Positions 8,139 to 16,914 of a stretch of 64,000 nucleotides of DNA are shown here, in pieces (positions within the stretch are counted from its first letter, which is position 1; the number at the start of each line of letters is the position of its first letter). The notes beneath the pieces are model-generated. The model did no database searches, was not told the DNA's origin, and saw only the letters and a list, made by a program, of their open reading frames with translations. The DNA lies in assembly GCA_017469785.1 (NCBI GenBank), contig JAFUFU010000051.1, forward strand, positions 1 to 64,000. Reading direction: 5' to 3'. Origin of the DNA: Treponema sp. (GTDB lineage: Bacteria; Spirochaetota; Spirochaetia; Treponematales; Treponemataceae). A program made the position numbers and the translations under genes.

Positions 8139-10607
8139 TTAACTTTCGCTGTATGCCTGCCACAATTTTTTTATGTCACCCAGTTTGGGGAAACCGGATT
8201 TATCATTGAGATTATCGCGACTCTCCTGCTCACGGATTGAATCCCATGCGGCCGTATCGGCTGGACTTTTTGTAGTCCGGGTGCCACCGTCGTTCATCAG
8301 CAGGGAGTCTGCTTTTGAGCCGCCAGAAAGGGCCGGCTTCCTGTACTTAGCATCAGCTTCGTAAGAGGGGCCGGGGTATTTCGTGTCGCCCACATCCGGA
8401 GAAATATCGTCGTAGCGGCACATTCCGTTCCAATACATATAGCCGCGGTTCACACTGTCCCGAACGCCGTAAATTTGCTGGGTCACGTAATTCTTGTTGT
8501 ACCAGGCCCGGTCATAGCTCACGTTGAGATAAAAGGCCTGGACCCACGGGCGGATAATCAGCTTGTTTCGGCCGATTACGGTATTTCTATATGTTCCGTA
8601 GTAGTAGACGCGGTACGGACGCTCGCTTACAGGAGCATAATTCAAGAAACTCTGCTCGAAATGACTTGGATAGAACATAGGACATACGACATCAACGTAC
8701 TCGGCCAAAAGCTCCACGTCCTGGCCGGTTCGGGTGCCAGAGCGGTACCAGCCGTTAGCTCCGTAAATGTCAATTCCGATTGGAGCGTCGATATTTGCCC
8801 GGGCATAGCGCAGGAATGATACCAAGGCACTCTCCTTGTCCATTCCCTCGCTTCTCCAGCGGAACTGAGCGTTAGCCATATTTTTCCCGTCCGTTGGAAA
8901 GCGGATATAGTCAAACTGAATCTCATCGAAGCCCCTGGCAATCAATTCCTGCGCAATATGCACGTTGTATTCCCAGACTTCAGGAGAATAAGGATCGACC
9001 CAGTTTTCATCGTAGTAAAGCGTTTTTGTCTCTCCGGTTTCGTTTCCAGCCTCGTCCTTAACTTTTTCGTATCCGGAGATTCCAACCCAAGGACGGTTCA
9101 GCGATTTATCCCAAACCGCATATTGTTTTTTTCCGTAGCCGGCAAGATTTTTGTCTTTAAACGTGACGATTCGTGCAACAAGATAAATTCCCTGCTCTTT
9201 CATGGCCGGAACAAAGGTATCAATGTCAATTTTATAGCGCGAAATATATCCTTTCTGCTGTATGATGGGGTCATTGGGGTCAAAACGGATTCCGCCGTAA
9301 TCATCTTTCATGTCAATGACCATGGCATCAAGTTTATTGTCCCTTATGATTTTTTTGTACTGCTCAATTCCAGATTTTGTCATGAGCTTGTGGGCCTGAA
9401 CATAAATGGCCTTTCGGTCAAGGGCTTTTGACGCATACTTATTATTCACGTCATCAGGATAAAGAAGCCAGAGTTCTCCAAGCGTGAGACCGGAAGATTT
9501 TTCATCTGAGCCGGGAATCCATGCAGAATAGAGCGTGTCGCCCTTTCCAAGAACCGAAAAATGATTTTTCCATACATCATATTCAGCTGGAAGCGCATCA
9601 CTTGTTTTTGATGCGGGATTGTAAGCAGCAAGTCCGCCGGTTTTCGTATAGAGGAGTTTGTTTCCGTCCCAGAAAAGCGAATCAATGGTTTCGAGAGGCT
9701 CGTTTCCTGCATACAAAAGTTCCCCCCTATCTTTTTTCCAATCAAAGCGGTAGATTCTTGGCAGATAGCTCTGAGAAACAAAAACTTCCGTCACAGGAAA
9801 ACCATTTTCATCAGAGAAGACAACAGGAAGGATGTCGGCAATCTCGTCGGGATAAGATTGGGTTTTCATATTCTCGAAACCGCCGTTGCAGTCCTTCCAT
9901 GCAATTTTTTTGGCGTTAGGCATGCAATATGAAAATCCGAAAATAGTATGAGCCATGAAAACGACCAAATCTGTCTGGGGAAGTTCCGGCGGCGTATAGG
10001 AGCCGTCTTCGTTTTTGACCGCTGGCTTACCTGTTCCCGCGCGGTTCATGTCACAGACAGCGACGGCTTTGATTCCTGATGTGGAAGAAGATGTTGAGCC
10101 AATAGATTTCCAGCTTAATCCGGCGTCATAAGTTATGTAAACGTCGTCTTTGGTCGCCGTAACGAGAATATTCGCCTTAGTCGGGTGAACGGAAAGGTCC
10201 TTGAGCTGGGCGGGCTGCTTCAAAAATGTCGTCTTCGAACCGTCATACTCTTTAATAGTAAGAAATGGAAGCCCATTATTTCGGCTCTCAAAGTTCACCA
10301 AATCAGTTGAGGCGATAATCCCCTGATTCGTGAGAAAATACCAAGTTACAGAACCGTTCGTCTTGTCAGCGGCACGAAGGATTTTTGAAACCTTGCCGCC
10401 CTGCCAAAGTGGAATCGCCGTTTTTGAGGAATTTATCTTATAAAGGCCGCTTTCACTTCCTGCAAGAACAAAAGAAGATGATGAAACGCTCGCTTTAGCT
10501 TCGGTTGTTGGCTCCGGGAGTTTGTAGATTGAGTTATCCTCTGTCTGAGCCGTAGCAATGCAAGAACTTAATGAAATCAAAAGAAAAAATGAAAAGAGTA
10601 TGCGCAT
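8139..10607 (-). CDS. lipoprotein with Asp-box propeller and DUF4015 putative glycoside hydrolase domain
   Basis: 822 residues from the ATG at 10607; the longer upstream frame has no signal sequence. MRILFSFFLLISLSSC gives a spirochaetal lipobox with Cys16. The N-terminal 380 residues look like a beta-propeller, with an Asp-box YITYDAGLSWKSIG and a related SGLYKINSS repeat. Residues about 390-740 match the DUF4015 family, a TIM-barrel-like putative glycoside hydrolase: KAIYVQAHKL, VIDMKDDYGGIRFD, FDEIQFDYIRFPTDG, DIYGANGW and CPMFYPSHF. The tail is low-complexity and polar. The substrate is unknown in this family. It would be attached to a membrane facing periplasm or surface. It is transcribed divergently from the solute-binding-like gene at 10693 and runs directly into mnmE. 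Confidence 0.8.
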   Translation of the reverse strand: MRILFSFFLLISLSSCIATAQTEDNSIYKLPEPTTEAKASVSSSSFVLAGSESGLYKINSSKTAIPLWQGGKVSKILRAADKTNGSVTWYFLTNQGIIASTDLVNFESRNNGLPFLTIKEYDGSKTTFLKQPAQLKDLSVHPTKANILVTATKDDVYITYDAGLSWKSIGSTSSSTSGIKAVAVCDMNRAGTGKPAVKNEDGSYTPPELPQTDLVVFMAHTIFGFSYCMPNAKKIAWKDCNGGFENMKTQSYPDEIADILPVVFSDENGFPVTEVFVSQSYLPRIYRFDWKKDRGELLYAGNEPLETIDSLFWDGNKLLYTKTGGLAAYNPASKTSDALPAEYDVWKNHFSVLGKGDTLYSAWIPGSDEKSSGLTLGELWLLYPDDVNNKYASKALDRKAIYVQAHKLMTKSGIEQYKKIIRDNKLDAMVIDMKDDYGGIRFDPNDPIIQQKGYISRYKIDIDTFVPAMKEQGIYLVARIVTFKDKNLAGYGKKQYAVWDKSLNRPWVGISGYEKVKDEAGNETGETKTLYYDENWVDPYSPEVWEYNVHIAQELIARGFDEIQFDYIRFPTDGKNMANAQFRWRSEGMDKESALVSFLRYARANIDAPIGIDIYGANGWYRSGTRTGQDVELLAEYVDVVCPMFYPSHFEQSFLNYAPVSERPYRVYYYGTYRNTVIGRNKLIIRPWVQAFYLNVSYDRAWYNKNYVTQQIYGVRDSVNRGYMYWNGMCRYDDISPDVGDTKYPGPSYEADAKYRKPALSGGSKADSLLMNDGGTRTTKSPADTAAWDSIREQESRDNLNDKSGFPKLGDIKKLWQAYSES

Positions 10608-10692
10608 ATCTACAGTATCGGTTTTTTCCCATTCGGAATTCACATTTTCATGGCTTGAATTCAAGGATTTTTTTTTACATAATAAAAGAAAT

Positions 10693-11934
10693 ATGAAAAA
10701 CAAAAAGAATCAGCCCAAAGTTTTATCTTCAAAAATAAAGAAAACACTGATTGGTGTCCTTGCAGTCATCGCCGCAGCCTCGCTTACGGTCATCGTCATT
10801 AAGAATCTTCCCTCAAGAGAAGTAACCATCGCTTTCTACCATATTGATGAACAAGAGCGAAAGGAAATAAACGAAGTTATCACACAAATCGCCCAAAATC
10901 ATAAAATTGCGTTCAAAAGCATTGAATACAAGAGCGATGCCCCGCTTTCAAAACAGCCTCTGCGTCCCAAGGCCGACATCATCTTTACAACATCTGGATA
11001 TTCACTGGAATCTGCAATCGAAGAGGCTCCAAAAAACGCGTTGCTTTTAGAAGATATCCCCCAGGGAATGACTTCCTCAATGCGCTCAGCAATCAGAACG
11101 ACTGACGGTAAAATCGCGGCTCTCCCTTTTCTTTCCAGCCATCTGGAACTGAACATCGAACTTTCTGAATTCAAAAGCTCAAATATCGGCGCAATAAACA
11201 CCTGGAATGACGTTGAGAAATTTCTCCGCGCTCAAAAAAGGCAAAAAGATTACCCGGTGGCACTGGCAGGTGGCGATGCGGATTTTTTCCTTGATTTTTT
11301 GGGGGCAATGGCAGAATCCATTGACGGCGTAGACTCATACAATTCCGCCGTAAAAATCCTTAAAGAAACATCAAACCCTGTCAAAGCAGCCACGAAACTT
11401 TGCGACGAGCCGGACTCGCCCCTTGCAACAAGCGTCAAGCAGCTAAAATCATGGTACAAACTGGGATTTCTCCATCCGGGAACATTTTCATTCCAAAAAA
11501 ATGACGTGGAAGCCTTTGCATCTAGCCGGCTTTCAAGCGTTCTTGCGCTGAGCCTTGAAAATCACAGAAAATTCGCACAAAAAACGATTTCTAGGTTCAG
11601 CACGATTTATTTTCCGTCTGCACTGCCAGCAAATTCACGGATTTTCACAGGAAAAATATACTACGCTGTTCCACAGACAAAATCAGAAAAAGCCAAAGCG
11701 CTGCTCAACTTCCTTGTCACAGAGTCGGCACAGGAAGATTTGTGCCGGGCGACAGGTCTCGCGCCAGTTCTCGCTCAATGCCGAACCCCAGACAAACAGT
11801 CATACGAAGCCCGCTATTGGATTGCCGCAACGGCATCCCCGCTGGCAGGCCTCAGCAACGAAGTTTACATTTCCAAAGAAAAAAAAGCGACTATAGCCGC
11901 AGAAATTGCCAGCAGAATCAAGAATAAAGATTAA
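10693..11934 (+). CDS. membrane-anchored solute-binding-like protein
   Basis: 413 residues from the ATG at 10693; the frame upstream overlaps the divergent gene. A basic N terminus ([18 protein letters not shown]) precedes one hydrophobic segment [18 protein letters not shown] with no lipobox, so it is probably a signal anchor. The rest resembles family 1 extracellular solute-binding proteins: [40 protein letters not shown] and a late [18 protein letters not shown] hinge-like part. Permease genes are not adjacent. It may serve an orphan ABC importer or have become a non-transport binding protein. Its last codons overlap the end of the convergent ATPase gene by 4 nt. There is no clear Shine-Dalgarno sequence. 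Confidence 0.65.
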   Translation: MKNKKNQPKVLSSKIKKTLIGVLAVIAAASLTVIVIKNLPSREVTIAFYHIDEQERKEINEVITQIAQNHKIAFKSIEYKSDAPLSKQPLRPKADIIFTTSGYSLESAIEEAPKNALLLEDIPQGMTSSMRSAIRTTDGKIAALPFLSSHLELNIELSEFKSSNIGAINTWNDVEKFLRAQKRQKDYPVALAGGDADFFLDFLGAMAESIDGVDSYNSAVKILKETSNPVKAATKLCDEPDSPLATSVKQLKSWYKLGFLHPGTFSFQKNDVEAFASSRLSSVLALSLENHRKFAQKTISRFSTIYFPSALPANSRIFTGKIYYAVPQTKSEKAKALLNFLVTESAQEDLCRATGLAPVLAQCRTPDKQSYEARYWIAATASPLAGLSNEVYISKEKKATIAAEIASRIKNKD

Positions 11935-12698
11935 AGAACGCTTTTAAGGAACTGCTGCAACCTCTCGCTCTTCGGTGAGCCAAAGATTTCTGCAGGAGTT
12001 CCCTCTTCAACGATTTTACCGCTTTCCATAAAAAGAACCCGGTTCGCTACTTCGCGGGCGAATGCCATCTCATGGGTAACAACAATCATAGTCATGCCGT
12101 CAGCGGCAAGCTGCTTCATAACAGAGAGAACCTCACCTACAAGTTCCGGGTCAAGGGCGCTAGTCGGTTCATCAAAAAGCATGATTTTTGGTTCCATCGC
12201 AAGAGCTCGGGCAATCGCAACACGCTGCTGCTGACCACCTGAAAGACGGTTTGGATACTCATTGGCTTTATCTTTTAATCCGACTCGCTCAAGCAAATCA
12301 AGCGCGCGCTTTTTGGCCTCTTCCTTGGAGACTTTTTTCACATGCACCGGGGCAATCATAACATTTTCAAGCACGGTTTTGTGTGGGAAAAGATTGAAAC
12401 GCTGGAATACCATTCCCATTTCAAGCAGGACATTTGCCCGCTCTTTTTTCGGCATTTTGAAAACATGCTTTCCGTTCTGGTATTCATCAAGAAGCGCGTC
12501 ATCGACAAAAATCTTTCCGCTGTCAAATTTTTCCAGACGATTCAGAGTGCGCAGAAACGTTGACTTTCCGGCACCAGAAGGCCCGATGATGCAGACAACT
12601 TCCTTTGCCTTGACAGTAAGAGACACACCTTTCAAGACATGCAGATTTCCAAAAGAAACGTCTATATTTTCAGTCTTAATGATACTTGTATCACTCAT
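11931..12698 (-). CDS. polar amino-acid ABC transporter ATP-binding protein (GlnQ/HisP type)
   Basis: 255 residues. Walker [11 protein letters not shown]-loop [20 protein letters not shown], signature [15 protein letters not shown], Walker [15 protein letters not shown] and switch histidine VVTHEM are all intact, and the sequence is typical of polar amino-acid importers. It energises uptake with the permease (12719-13378) and binding protein (13442-14236) encoded just upstream on the same strand. There are 20 bp between it and the permease. The amino acid carried cannot be read from the sequence. Confidence 0.95.
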   Translation of the reverse strand: MSDTSIIKTENIDVSFGNLHVLKGVSLTVKAKEVVCIIGPSGAGKSTFLRTLNRLEKFDSGKIFVDDALLDEYQNGKHVFKMPKKERANVLLEMGMVFQRFNLFPHKTVLENVMIAPVHVKKVSKEEAKKRALDLLERVGLKDKANEYPNRLSGGQQQRVAIARALAMEPKIMLFDEPTSALDPELVGEVLSVMKQLAADGMTMIVVTHEMAFAREVANRVLFMESGKIVEEGTPAEIFGSPKSERLQQFLKSVL

Positions 12699-12718
12699 TT
12701 TTAATCCCCTTTCTGCAA

Positions 12719-13378
12719 TTATTCGTAAATGCTGAATCGTTTTTCCGTGCGGTTAAAGACAACCGAGAACACAGCCGTGATAACCAGATAGAGAATCATC
12801 GCCGGAATATAAACAAGTTCGTTTCCTGAAGAAGAAGCGATACTTCTCGTTACCTTTGTAATATCTTCCAAAGCAATGAGTGACACGAGAGAAGCGTCCT
12901 TCAAAACCATGATAAATTCATTTCCGATTGCAGGAATCAGGCGGCGAATTGACTGAGGCACGATAATCAGCGCCATCGTCTGCCAGTAATTAAAGCCAAG
13001 TGCATGAGCCGCTTCCTTCTGCCCCTTGTCGATTGACTGAATGGCAGCGCGAATGTATTCCGCCATGTATGCCCCAGAATTAAGGGCAAAAGCAATAAAA
13101 GCAGCTAAAAATTTGTTTCGCAACGTGAGAAACGGGAAGATTTTTGGGAGACCGAAATACAGAAAGTAGAGCTGCATTAAAAGCGGCGTACCACGGAAGA
13201 AAAAGATATATGCGCCACAGATTTTTTTAAGCAGCTGTTTTTTAGACATTTTCCCAAGAGAAAGAAAAAGCCCAATTACAATACCGGCGGCAACTGATGT
13301 AAGCGTAAGCAGAATCGTGATTTTAGCACCGTCCAAGAGGGCCGGTATCCATCCGATAATTTTCTGTAAAGCGGTCAT
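12719..13378 (-). CDS. polar amino-acid ABC transporter permease
   Basis: 219 residues with about five membrane helices and the EAA loop sequence [28 protein letters not shown] that contacts the ATPase. The N-terminal part ([24 protein letters not shown]) and [19 protein letters not shown] are hallmarks of the HisMQ/GlnP family. A single permease gene is present, so the channel would be a homodimer. It lies between the binding-protein and ATPase genes in one operon, with a hairpin separating it from the binding-protein gene. Confidence 0.94.
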   Translation of the reverse strand: MTALQKIIGWIPALLDGAKITILLTLTSVAAGIVIGLFLSLGKMSKKQLLKKICGAYIFFFRGTPLLMQLYFLYFGLPKIFPFLTLRNKFLAAFIAFALNSGAYMAEYIRAAIQSIDKGQKEAAHALGFNYWQTMALIIVPQSIRRLIPAIGNEFIMVLKDASLVSLIALEDITKVTRSIASSSGNELVYIPAMILYLVITAVFSVVFNRTEKRFSIYE

Positions 13379-13401
13379 TTTTACTCCAATTTTTACGGTG
13401 C

Positions 13402-13432
13402 CGGGCAGAAGCTAAAATATTTTTTCTGCCCG
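13402..13432 (-). promoter_or_regulatory. intercistronic hairpin in the amino-acid transporter operon
   Basis: CGGGCAGAA (13402-13410) pairs with TTCTGCCCG (13424-13432) between the binding-protein stop and the permease start. Such stems protect the upstream mRNA or attenuate downstream expression, giving more binding protein than permease. The role is inferred. Confidence 0.6.
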
Positions 13433-13441
13433 AAAAAGAAT

Positions 13442-14236
13442 TTATTTAAGCGTGTCGGTCAAATCCGCACCGAATACTTTGAGATACAAATTTTTCATTG
13501 TACCGTCAGCAATCAGTTCATCAATAGCACCGTCGATTTTTTCCAAGAGTGCTGTATTACCCTTTCGGATTGCAACGCCGAAATATTCGTCAGCATTGCC
13601 AACCCATGTTGAAAGATAAGCCGGATCATCAGCATAGCTTGAGAACACAAGAGCATCACAGACAACAGCGTCACAGCGGCCGAACTTCAACTCATCGAAA
13701 GCATTGATGACTTTGTCGAATTCAGCAGGGGCGAACTCAAGCCCATTTCTAGAAAGTTTTTCCATAAAGAGGTCAGACGTTGTTTCTGCCTGATATGCGA
13801 CTGTTTTTCCAGCCAAGTCGGCTGGTGAAGCAGGCTTAAATCCAGAAGAAGCGTTTACAACGATTGTCTGCCCGTTTCCGACATAAGGCTTTGAAAATTC
13901 CATAGACTCAAGGCGCTCCGGAGTTATTGTCGCAGCCGCCATGATACAGTCATATTTTTTTGTATCGAGACCAGCAAAGATTCCGTCCCATGCAGTGTCA
14001 ACAAATTCGGCTTCGAGCCCGAGTTTTGAAGCAACAGTTTTGCCAAGCTCAACATCAAAACCAGCCGGAGTTTTTCCGTCAGCAGCATAGTATTCCATCG
14101 GTGGATAGCCGATTTCCATTCCGATTTTGAGCTTACCCTTTTCAACAGTAAATTCACCTGGCTCCACTTTTTTTTGGCAGCCCACCAATGACAAAAGTGC
14201 CGTACAAAAAACGGCAACAACAGCGATTCTTTTCAT
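13442..14236 (-). CDS. amino-acid ABC transporter substrate-binding lipoprotein
   Basis: 264 residues. MKRIAVVAVFCTALLSLVGC gives a lipobox with Cys20. The mature part is a type II periplasmic binding protein of family 3: KIGMEIGYPPMEYYAADGKTPAGFDVEL, WDGIFAGLDTKKYDCIMAAATITPERLESMEFSKPYV and a late FGVAIRKGNTALLEKIDGAIDELIADG. It captures a polar amino acid at the membrane and delivers it to the permease downstream. It is the first gene of the operon; a promoter with a palindrome over the -35 region and a leader hairpin lie upstream. Confidence 0.95.
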   Translation of the reverse strand: MKRIAVVAVFCTALLSLVGCQKKVEPGEFTVEKGKLKIGMEIGYPPMEYYAADGKTPAGFDVELGKTVASKLGLEAEFVDTAWDGIFAGLDTKKYDCIMAAATITPERLESMEFSKPYVGNGQTIVVNASSGFKPASPADLAGKTVAYQAETTSDLFMEKLSRNGLEFAPAEFDKVINAFDELKFGRCDAVVCDALVFSSYADDPAYLSTWVGNADEYFGVAIRKGNTALLEKIDGAIDELIADGTMKNLYLKVFGADLTDTLK

Positions 14237-14260
14237 AATGCAAGACTCCTAAAAATGATA

Positions 14261-14297
14261 AAGGGGACTCGGATTGTTCAAACGCCGTCGTCCCCTC
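14261..14297 (-). terminator. leader hairpin / fabZ terminator candidate
   Basis: On the minus strand AGGGGAC and GTCCCCT form a 7-bp stem around a 22-nt loop, followed by TTTATCATTTTT. It is placed to terminate transcription from fabZ and also lies in the leader of the transporter operon, so it could act as an attenuator. Confidence 0.45.
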
Positions 14298-14306
14298 GGT
14301 TCAATA

Positions 14307-14336
14307 ATTATACGATTTTTTTGCATATTTATGCAA
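14307..14336 (-). promoter_or_regulatory. promoter and palindromic operator of the amino-acid transporter operon
   Basis: On the minus strand TTGCAT (14336-14331) and TATAAT (14312-14307) are separated by 18 bp, a good sigma-70 type promoter. The -35 box is part of a perfect palindrome TTGCATATTTATGCAA (14321-14336, 7-2-7). The size and AT centre resemble ARG boxes bound by ArgR, but no regulator gene is nearby; the binding protein is inferred. Confidence 0.6.
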
Positions 14337-14346
14337 GTGCTTACTT

Positions 14347-14778
14347 TTAGTTGCCCTTGCCCACCAAACACATCCATTCGGCTTGGGCGCAGAGGGTGTC
14401 TCCTACGAAGGCTTTGCCGGACTGGACTACCATGTTTTTGGTGCAGCGCTTGTTGGTCACTTCCATGCGGACTTTGTCGCCCGGGCGAACCTGATGCTTG
14501 AATTTGACATTGTTCACAGTCGCGAGGAAGAAAAGGCTTCCCTCATCGAATTTTTTCTGCAAGCTCAATGCAGCGCCGCCGCCCTGAGCCATTGTCTCAA
14601 TCAAGATAACACCTGGAACTACAGGATATTCGGGGAAGTGTCCCTTAAAGAAAAAATCCTCGTCAGTGAAAGTGCGGTGGCAAACGCAGCCGTTCTCATC
14701 GTAGCTGTCGATTGAATCCACGAACAAAAAAGGCTTACGGTGCGGCAAAAGCGACTCAATATCAGTAAATGCTTCCAT
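14347..14778 (-). CDS. fabZ: 3-hydroxyacyl-ACP dehydratase, FabZ type
   Basis: 143 residues, normal size for a hot-dog-fold dehydratase of type II fatty acid synthesis, removing water from 3-hydroxyacyl-ACP. Visible: the N-terminal LLPHRKPFLFVD and the catalytic motif GHFPEYPVVPGVILIETMAQ with His47 and Glu61. It lies downstream of fabF on the same strand, separated by a long inverted repeat (14837-14929) that may uncouple the two genes. A FabA-like isomerase activity is not suggested by the sequence. Confidence 0.93.
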   Translation of the reverse strand: MEAFTDIESLLPHRKPFLFVDSIDSYDENGCVCHRTFTDEDFFFKGHFPEYPVVPGVILIETMAQGGGAALSLQKKFDEGSLFFLATVNNVKFKHQVRPGDKVRMEVTNKRCTKNMVVQSGKAFVGDTLCAQAEWMCLVGKGN

Positions 14779-14836
14779 AATAAACGCTCCTATGTAAGAT
14801 GCTTGGCACTCACGAAAGTGCCATAAAAAGAATATG

Positions 14837-14929
14837 CCCTAAGAGGCGTAGGCTGGGTTCCGACAAAAACTCGCTTGAACTTGTTCACCGCGAGTTTTAT
14901 GGCGGGTTCCAGCCGAGAGCCTCTTAGGG
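14837..14929. repeat. long imperfect inverted repeat between fabF and fabZ
   Basis: The arms begin CCCTAAGAGGC at 14837 and end with GCCTCTTAGGG at 14929; pairing continues through GGCTGG/CCAGCC and AACTCGC/GCGAGTT, giving about 38 nt per arm around a 15-nt loop. There is no T-run, so it is not a simple terminator. It may be an mRNA processing or stabilising structure or a small mobile element. Confidence 0.7.
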
Positions 14930-14939
14930 TTTATGCTAG

Positions 14940-16184
14940 TTACTGTACTTTCTTGAATACCAGACAGCCGTTGTGGCCACCGAAGCCGAAGTTTGCGCTC
15001 ATGGCTACATTGACCGGCATTTCAAGGCCCTTGTTCGGGGTGTAGTCAAGGTCACAGCCGCCTTCTACATCCGGCTCGTCAAGGTTGATTGTTGCAGGAA
15101 TGTATGAATCCTGAATTGCCTTAACGCAAATCATTGCCTCAAGGGAACCAGCGTTACCAAGACAGTGACCTGTCATTGATTTTGTAGAAGAAATGTGAAG
15201 TTTTGAAGCTGCCTCGCCGAAAGCGATGTGGAGCATTTTTGTCTCGCCAGAATCGTTGAGTTTTGTTGAAGTTCCGTGAGCGTTGTAGTATGTGACTTCC
15301 TCTGGTTTAACGCCAGCGTCTTTCATTGCGATTGTCATACATTTAGCTCCGCAAACTCCGTCCGGGTTGGGGGCTGTGAGGTGGTAGCCGTCTGAAGAAG
15401 CGCCGTAGCCTGCGACCTCAGCGTAAATCTTTGCGCCGCGGGCTTTTGCGTGCTCATACTCTTCGAGAACGAGGATTGTTGAGCCCTCACCCATGATGAA
15501 TCCGTCGCGTTTTTTGTCGAATGGGCGGCTTGCTTTTGTCGGGTCGTCAGCGTATCCTGAAGAAAGGGCGTGGAGCATTGAGAAGCCCAAGTTTGCGTAA
15601 CCACACTGAGTTGACTCGGCACCACCGGCCAGAATTACATCGTAGCGGCCGCTTCTAACCTCATCGAAAGCGTTTCCGATTGCGTCAGTTCCTGAAGCAC
15701 AGGCTGTAGCGACAGTGTGTGTTGCTCCGTGAAGGCCGAAAGCCATAGAAATGTTTCCCGCTCCTTCGTTTGGAATGAGCATAGGAATTGTCATCGGTGA
15801 CATACGGGTCTGATTTGAGTCGAAGTAAGCCTTCATTGTGCTTTCTGTAACTTCCAGACCACCGATACCGACACCAAGGTAAACAGAAGTATCTTCGAGG
15901 ATGTCAGCCTTTCCGAGAAGGTCAGAATCTTCGAGAGCCATTTTAGCAGCGGCGACAGCGTACTGTGTGTACAAAGCCATTTTGCGGGCTGCGCTTGAAT
16001 CCATATAATCAGCAGCCTTGAAATCTTTTACCTCAGCCGCATATTTTACTTTGAAGTTTGCATTGTCATAATGTGTGATTGTGTTGATTCCGCTTTTCCC
16101 AGCTTTAAGGGCCGCCCATGTGGCGTCAACTGAATTTCCCAATGGTGAAACACAACCAAGTCCTGTTACAACTACTCTTCGCAT
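14940..16184 (-). CDS. fabF: beta-ketoacyl-ACP synthase II
   Basis: 414 residues from the ATG at 16184, supported by a GGAG 9 nt upstream and the conserved start MRRVVVTGLGCVSPLG. FabF elongates acyl-ACP with malonyl-ACP. The Cys-His-His triad is in place: Cys162 in TACASGTDA, His303 in AHGTST and His340 in GHCLGNAG, with Lys335. The end SANFGFGGHNGCLVFKKVQ is standard. A plus-strand two-gene insertion separates it from fabG. No acpP gene was found in the cluster. Confidence 0.96.
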   Translation of the reverse strand: MRRVVVTGLGCVSPLGNSVDATWAALKAGKSGINTITHYDNANFKVKYAAEVKDFKAADYMDSSAARKMALYTQYAVAAAKMALEDSDLLGKADILEDTSVYLGVGIGGLEVTESTMKAYFDSNQTRMSPMTIPMLIPNEGAGNISMAFGLHGATHTVATACASGTDAIGNAFDEVRSGRYDVILAGGAESTQCGYANLGFSMLHALSSGYADDPTKASRPFDKKRDGFIMGEGSTILVLEEYEHAKARGAKIYAEVAGYGASSDGYHLTAPNPDGVCGAKCMTIAMKDAGVKPEEVTYYNAHGTSTKLNDSGETKMLHIAFGEAASKLHISSTKSMTGHCLGNAGSLEAMICVKAIQDSYIPATINLDEPDVEGGCDLDYTPNKGLEMPVNVAMSANFGFGGHNGCLVFKKVQ

Positions 16185-16201
16185 ATAAATCTCCTGTTTA
16201 A

Positions 16202-16229
16202 GACAGCGGCAAGGATGCCGCGTCAATAT
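16202..16229. repeat. small hairpin repeat, copy 1
   Basis: ACAGCGGCAAGGATGCCGC followed by GTCAATA: a 5-bp stem GCGGC/GCCGC with loop AAGGAT. It sits in the fabF leader. A second copy at 18582-18608 has the stem GCGAC/GTCGC, i.e. a compensated base pair. Confidence 0.65.
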
Positions 16230-16254
16230 GATGCAAATATATCCCGCAAATTTT

Positions 16255-16375
16255 CGGGCTAGGGATTGGAGTGGCGGCGAAGCCGTTGCATAGTGAGCGA
16301 CGCGAACGACGCAATGTAGTGCCTGGCACGGAACCACGCAAAGCCCGGCCTGCCGAAGGCAGGAAGCCCCCCAAT
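16255..16375. repeat. GC-rich dispersed repeat, copy A
   Basis: Shares with copies near 20940-21095 and 43381-43480 the ordered blocks GGATTG.AG, GGCGGCGAAGCCGTT, AATG.AG, GCACGGAACC and a closing CCGAAGGC hairpin. It contains GCGAAGC at 16277-16283. It fills the 300-bp gap between fabF and the small acidic gene; no gene is seen there. Confidence 0.65.
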
Positions 16376-16488
16376 TCAATTCTATTATGACAAAATATCA
16401 TTTTTTGTCATTTTGTACAAGAGCCAGACATATTTTATATAGAAAAAACTTTGATTCATCGTTATGATTATCCTTGATGGGGAAAAAA

Positions 16489-16863
16489 ATGACAGACGAT
16501 GAACTTTTGATTGAATCATTATCCATAATACAAAAGCAAGTAAAAGAAGAGCTTGAAGCCGAAAAAGGCAAAAAAGAGGCCAGCAAGGTAATCCGCGAAG
16601 ATTACGAGGAGGTTCTGGAACTTTTAAGCTACATTGTTCCAAAAATCAAGGGAATCGATTCACTCTACGAGGAACTTGAAGAAGACGAGTTCGCCTTCAT
16701 AGCAGAATGTCTGGAAAACTATCAGGACAACTTTGTAATCGACGGAAGAAATCCCCAAAAACTCAAGGAAGACGAAGCCAAATATTCCCAGCTAAGTGAT
16801 TTGCTCTTCGAACTTTATGACGACGAGGACTCCAGCGATTTAGAAAGCGACGAAGAAGAATAA
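16489..16863 (+). CDS. small acidic protein of unknown function
   Basis: 124 residues from the ATG at 16489, preceded by GATGGGG as ribosome binding site (an ATG at 16477 is the alternative). I do not recognise the family. It is rich in Glu/Asp (tail YDDEDSSDLESDEEE), predicted helical throughout, cytoplasmic, with no cysteine motif apart from a single Cys. It lies 51 bp before the PD-(D/E)XK/AAA gene on the same strand; both interrupt the fab gene cluster and may have arrived together, but the second gene seems to have its own promoter. Confidence 0.7.
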   Translation: MTDDELLIESLSIIQKQVKEELEAEKGKKEASKVIREDYEEVLELLSYIVPKIKGIDSLYEELEEDEFAFIAECLENYQDNFVIDGRNPQKLKEDEAKYSQLSDLLFELYDDEDSSDLESDEEE

Positions 16864-16899
16864 GCAACTTCTATCTTTATAGAAAGATTCCTTTTCCTA

Positions 16900-16914
16900 T
16901 GCTATAATTTTTCC
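16900..16914 (+). promoter_or_regulatory. extended -10 promoter giving a leaderless mRNA
   Basis: TGCTATAAT at 16900-16908 is an extended -10 element. Its last base is exactly 6 nt before the ATG at 16915, so transcription should start at or next to the A of the start codon. No Shine-Dalgarno is present. Confidence 0.6.
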
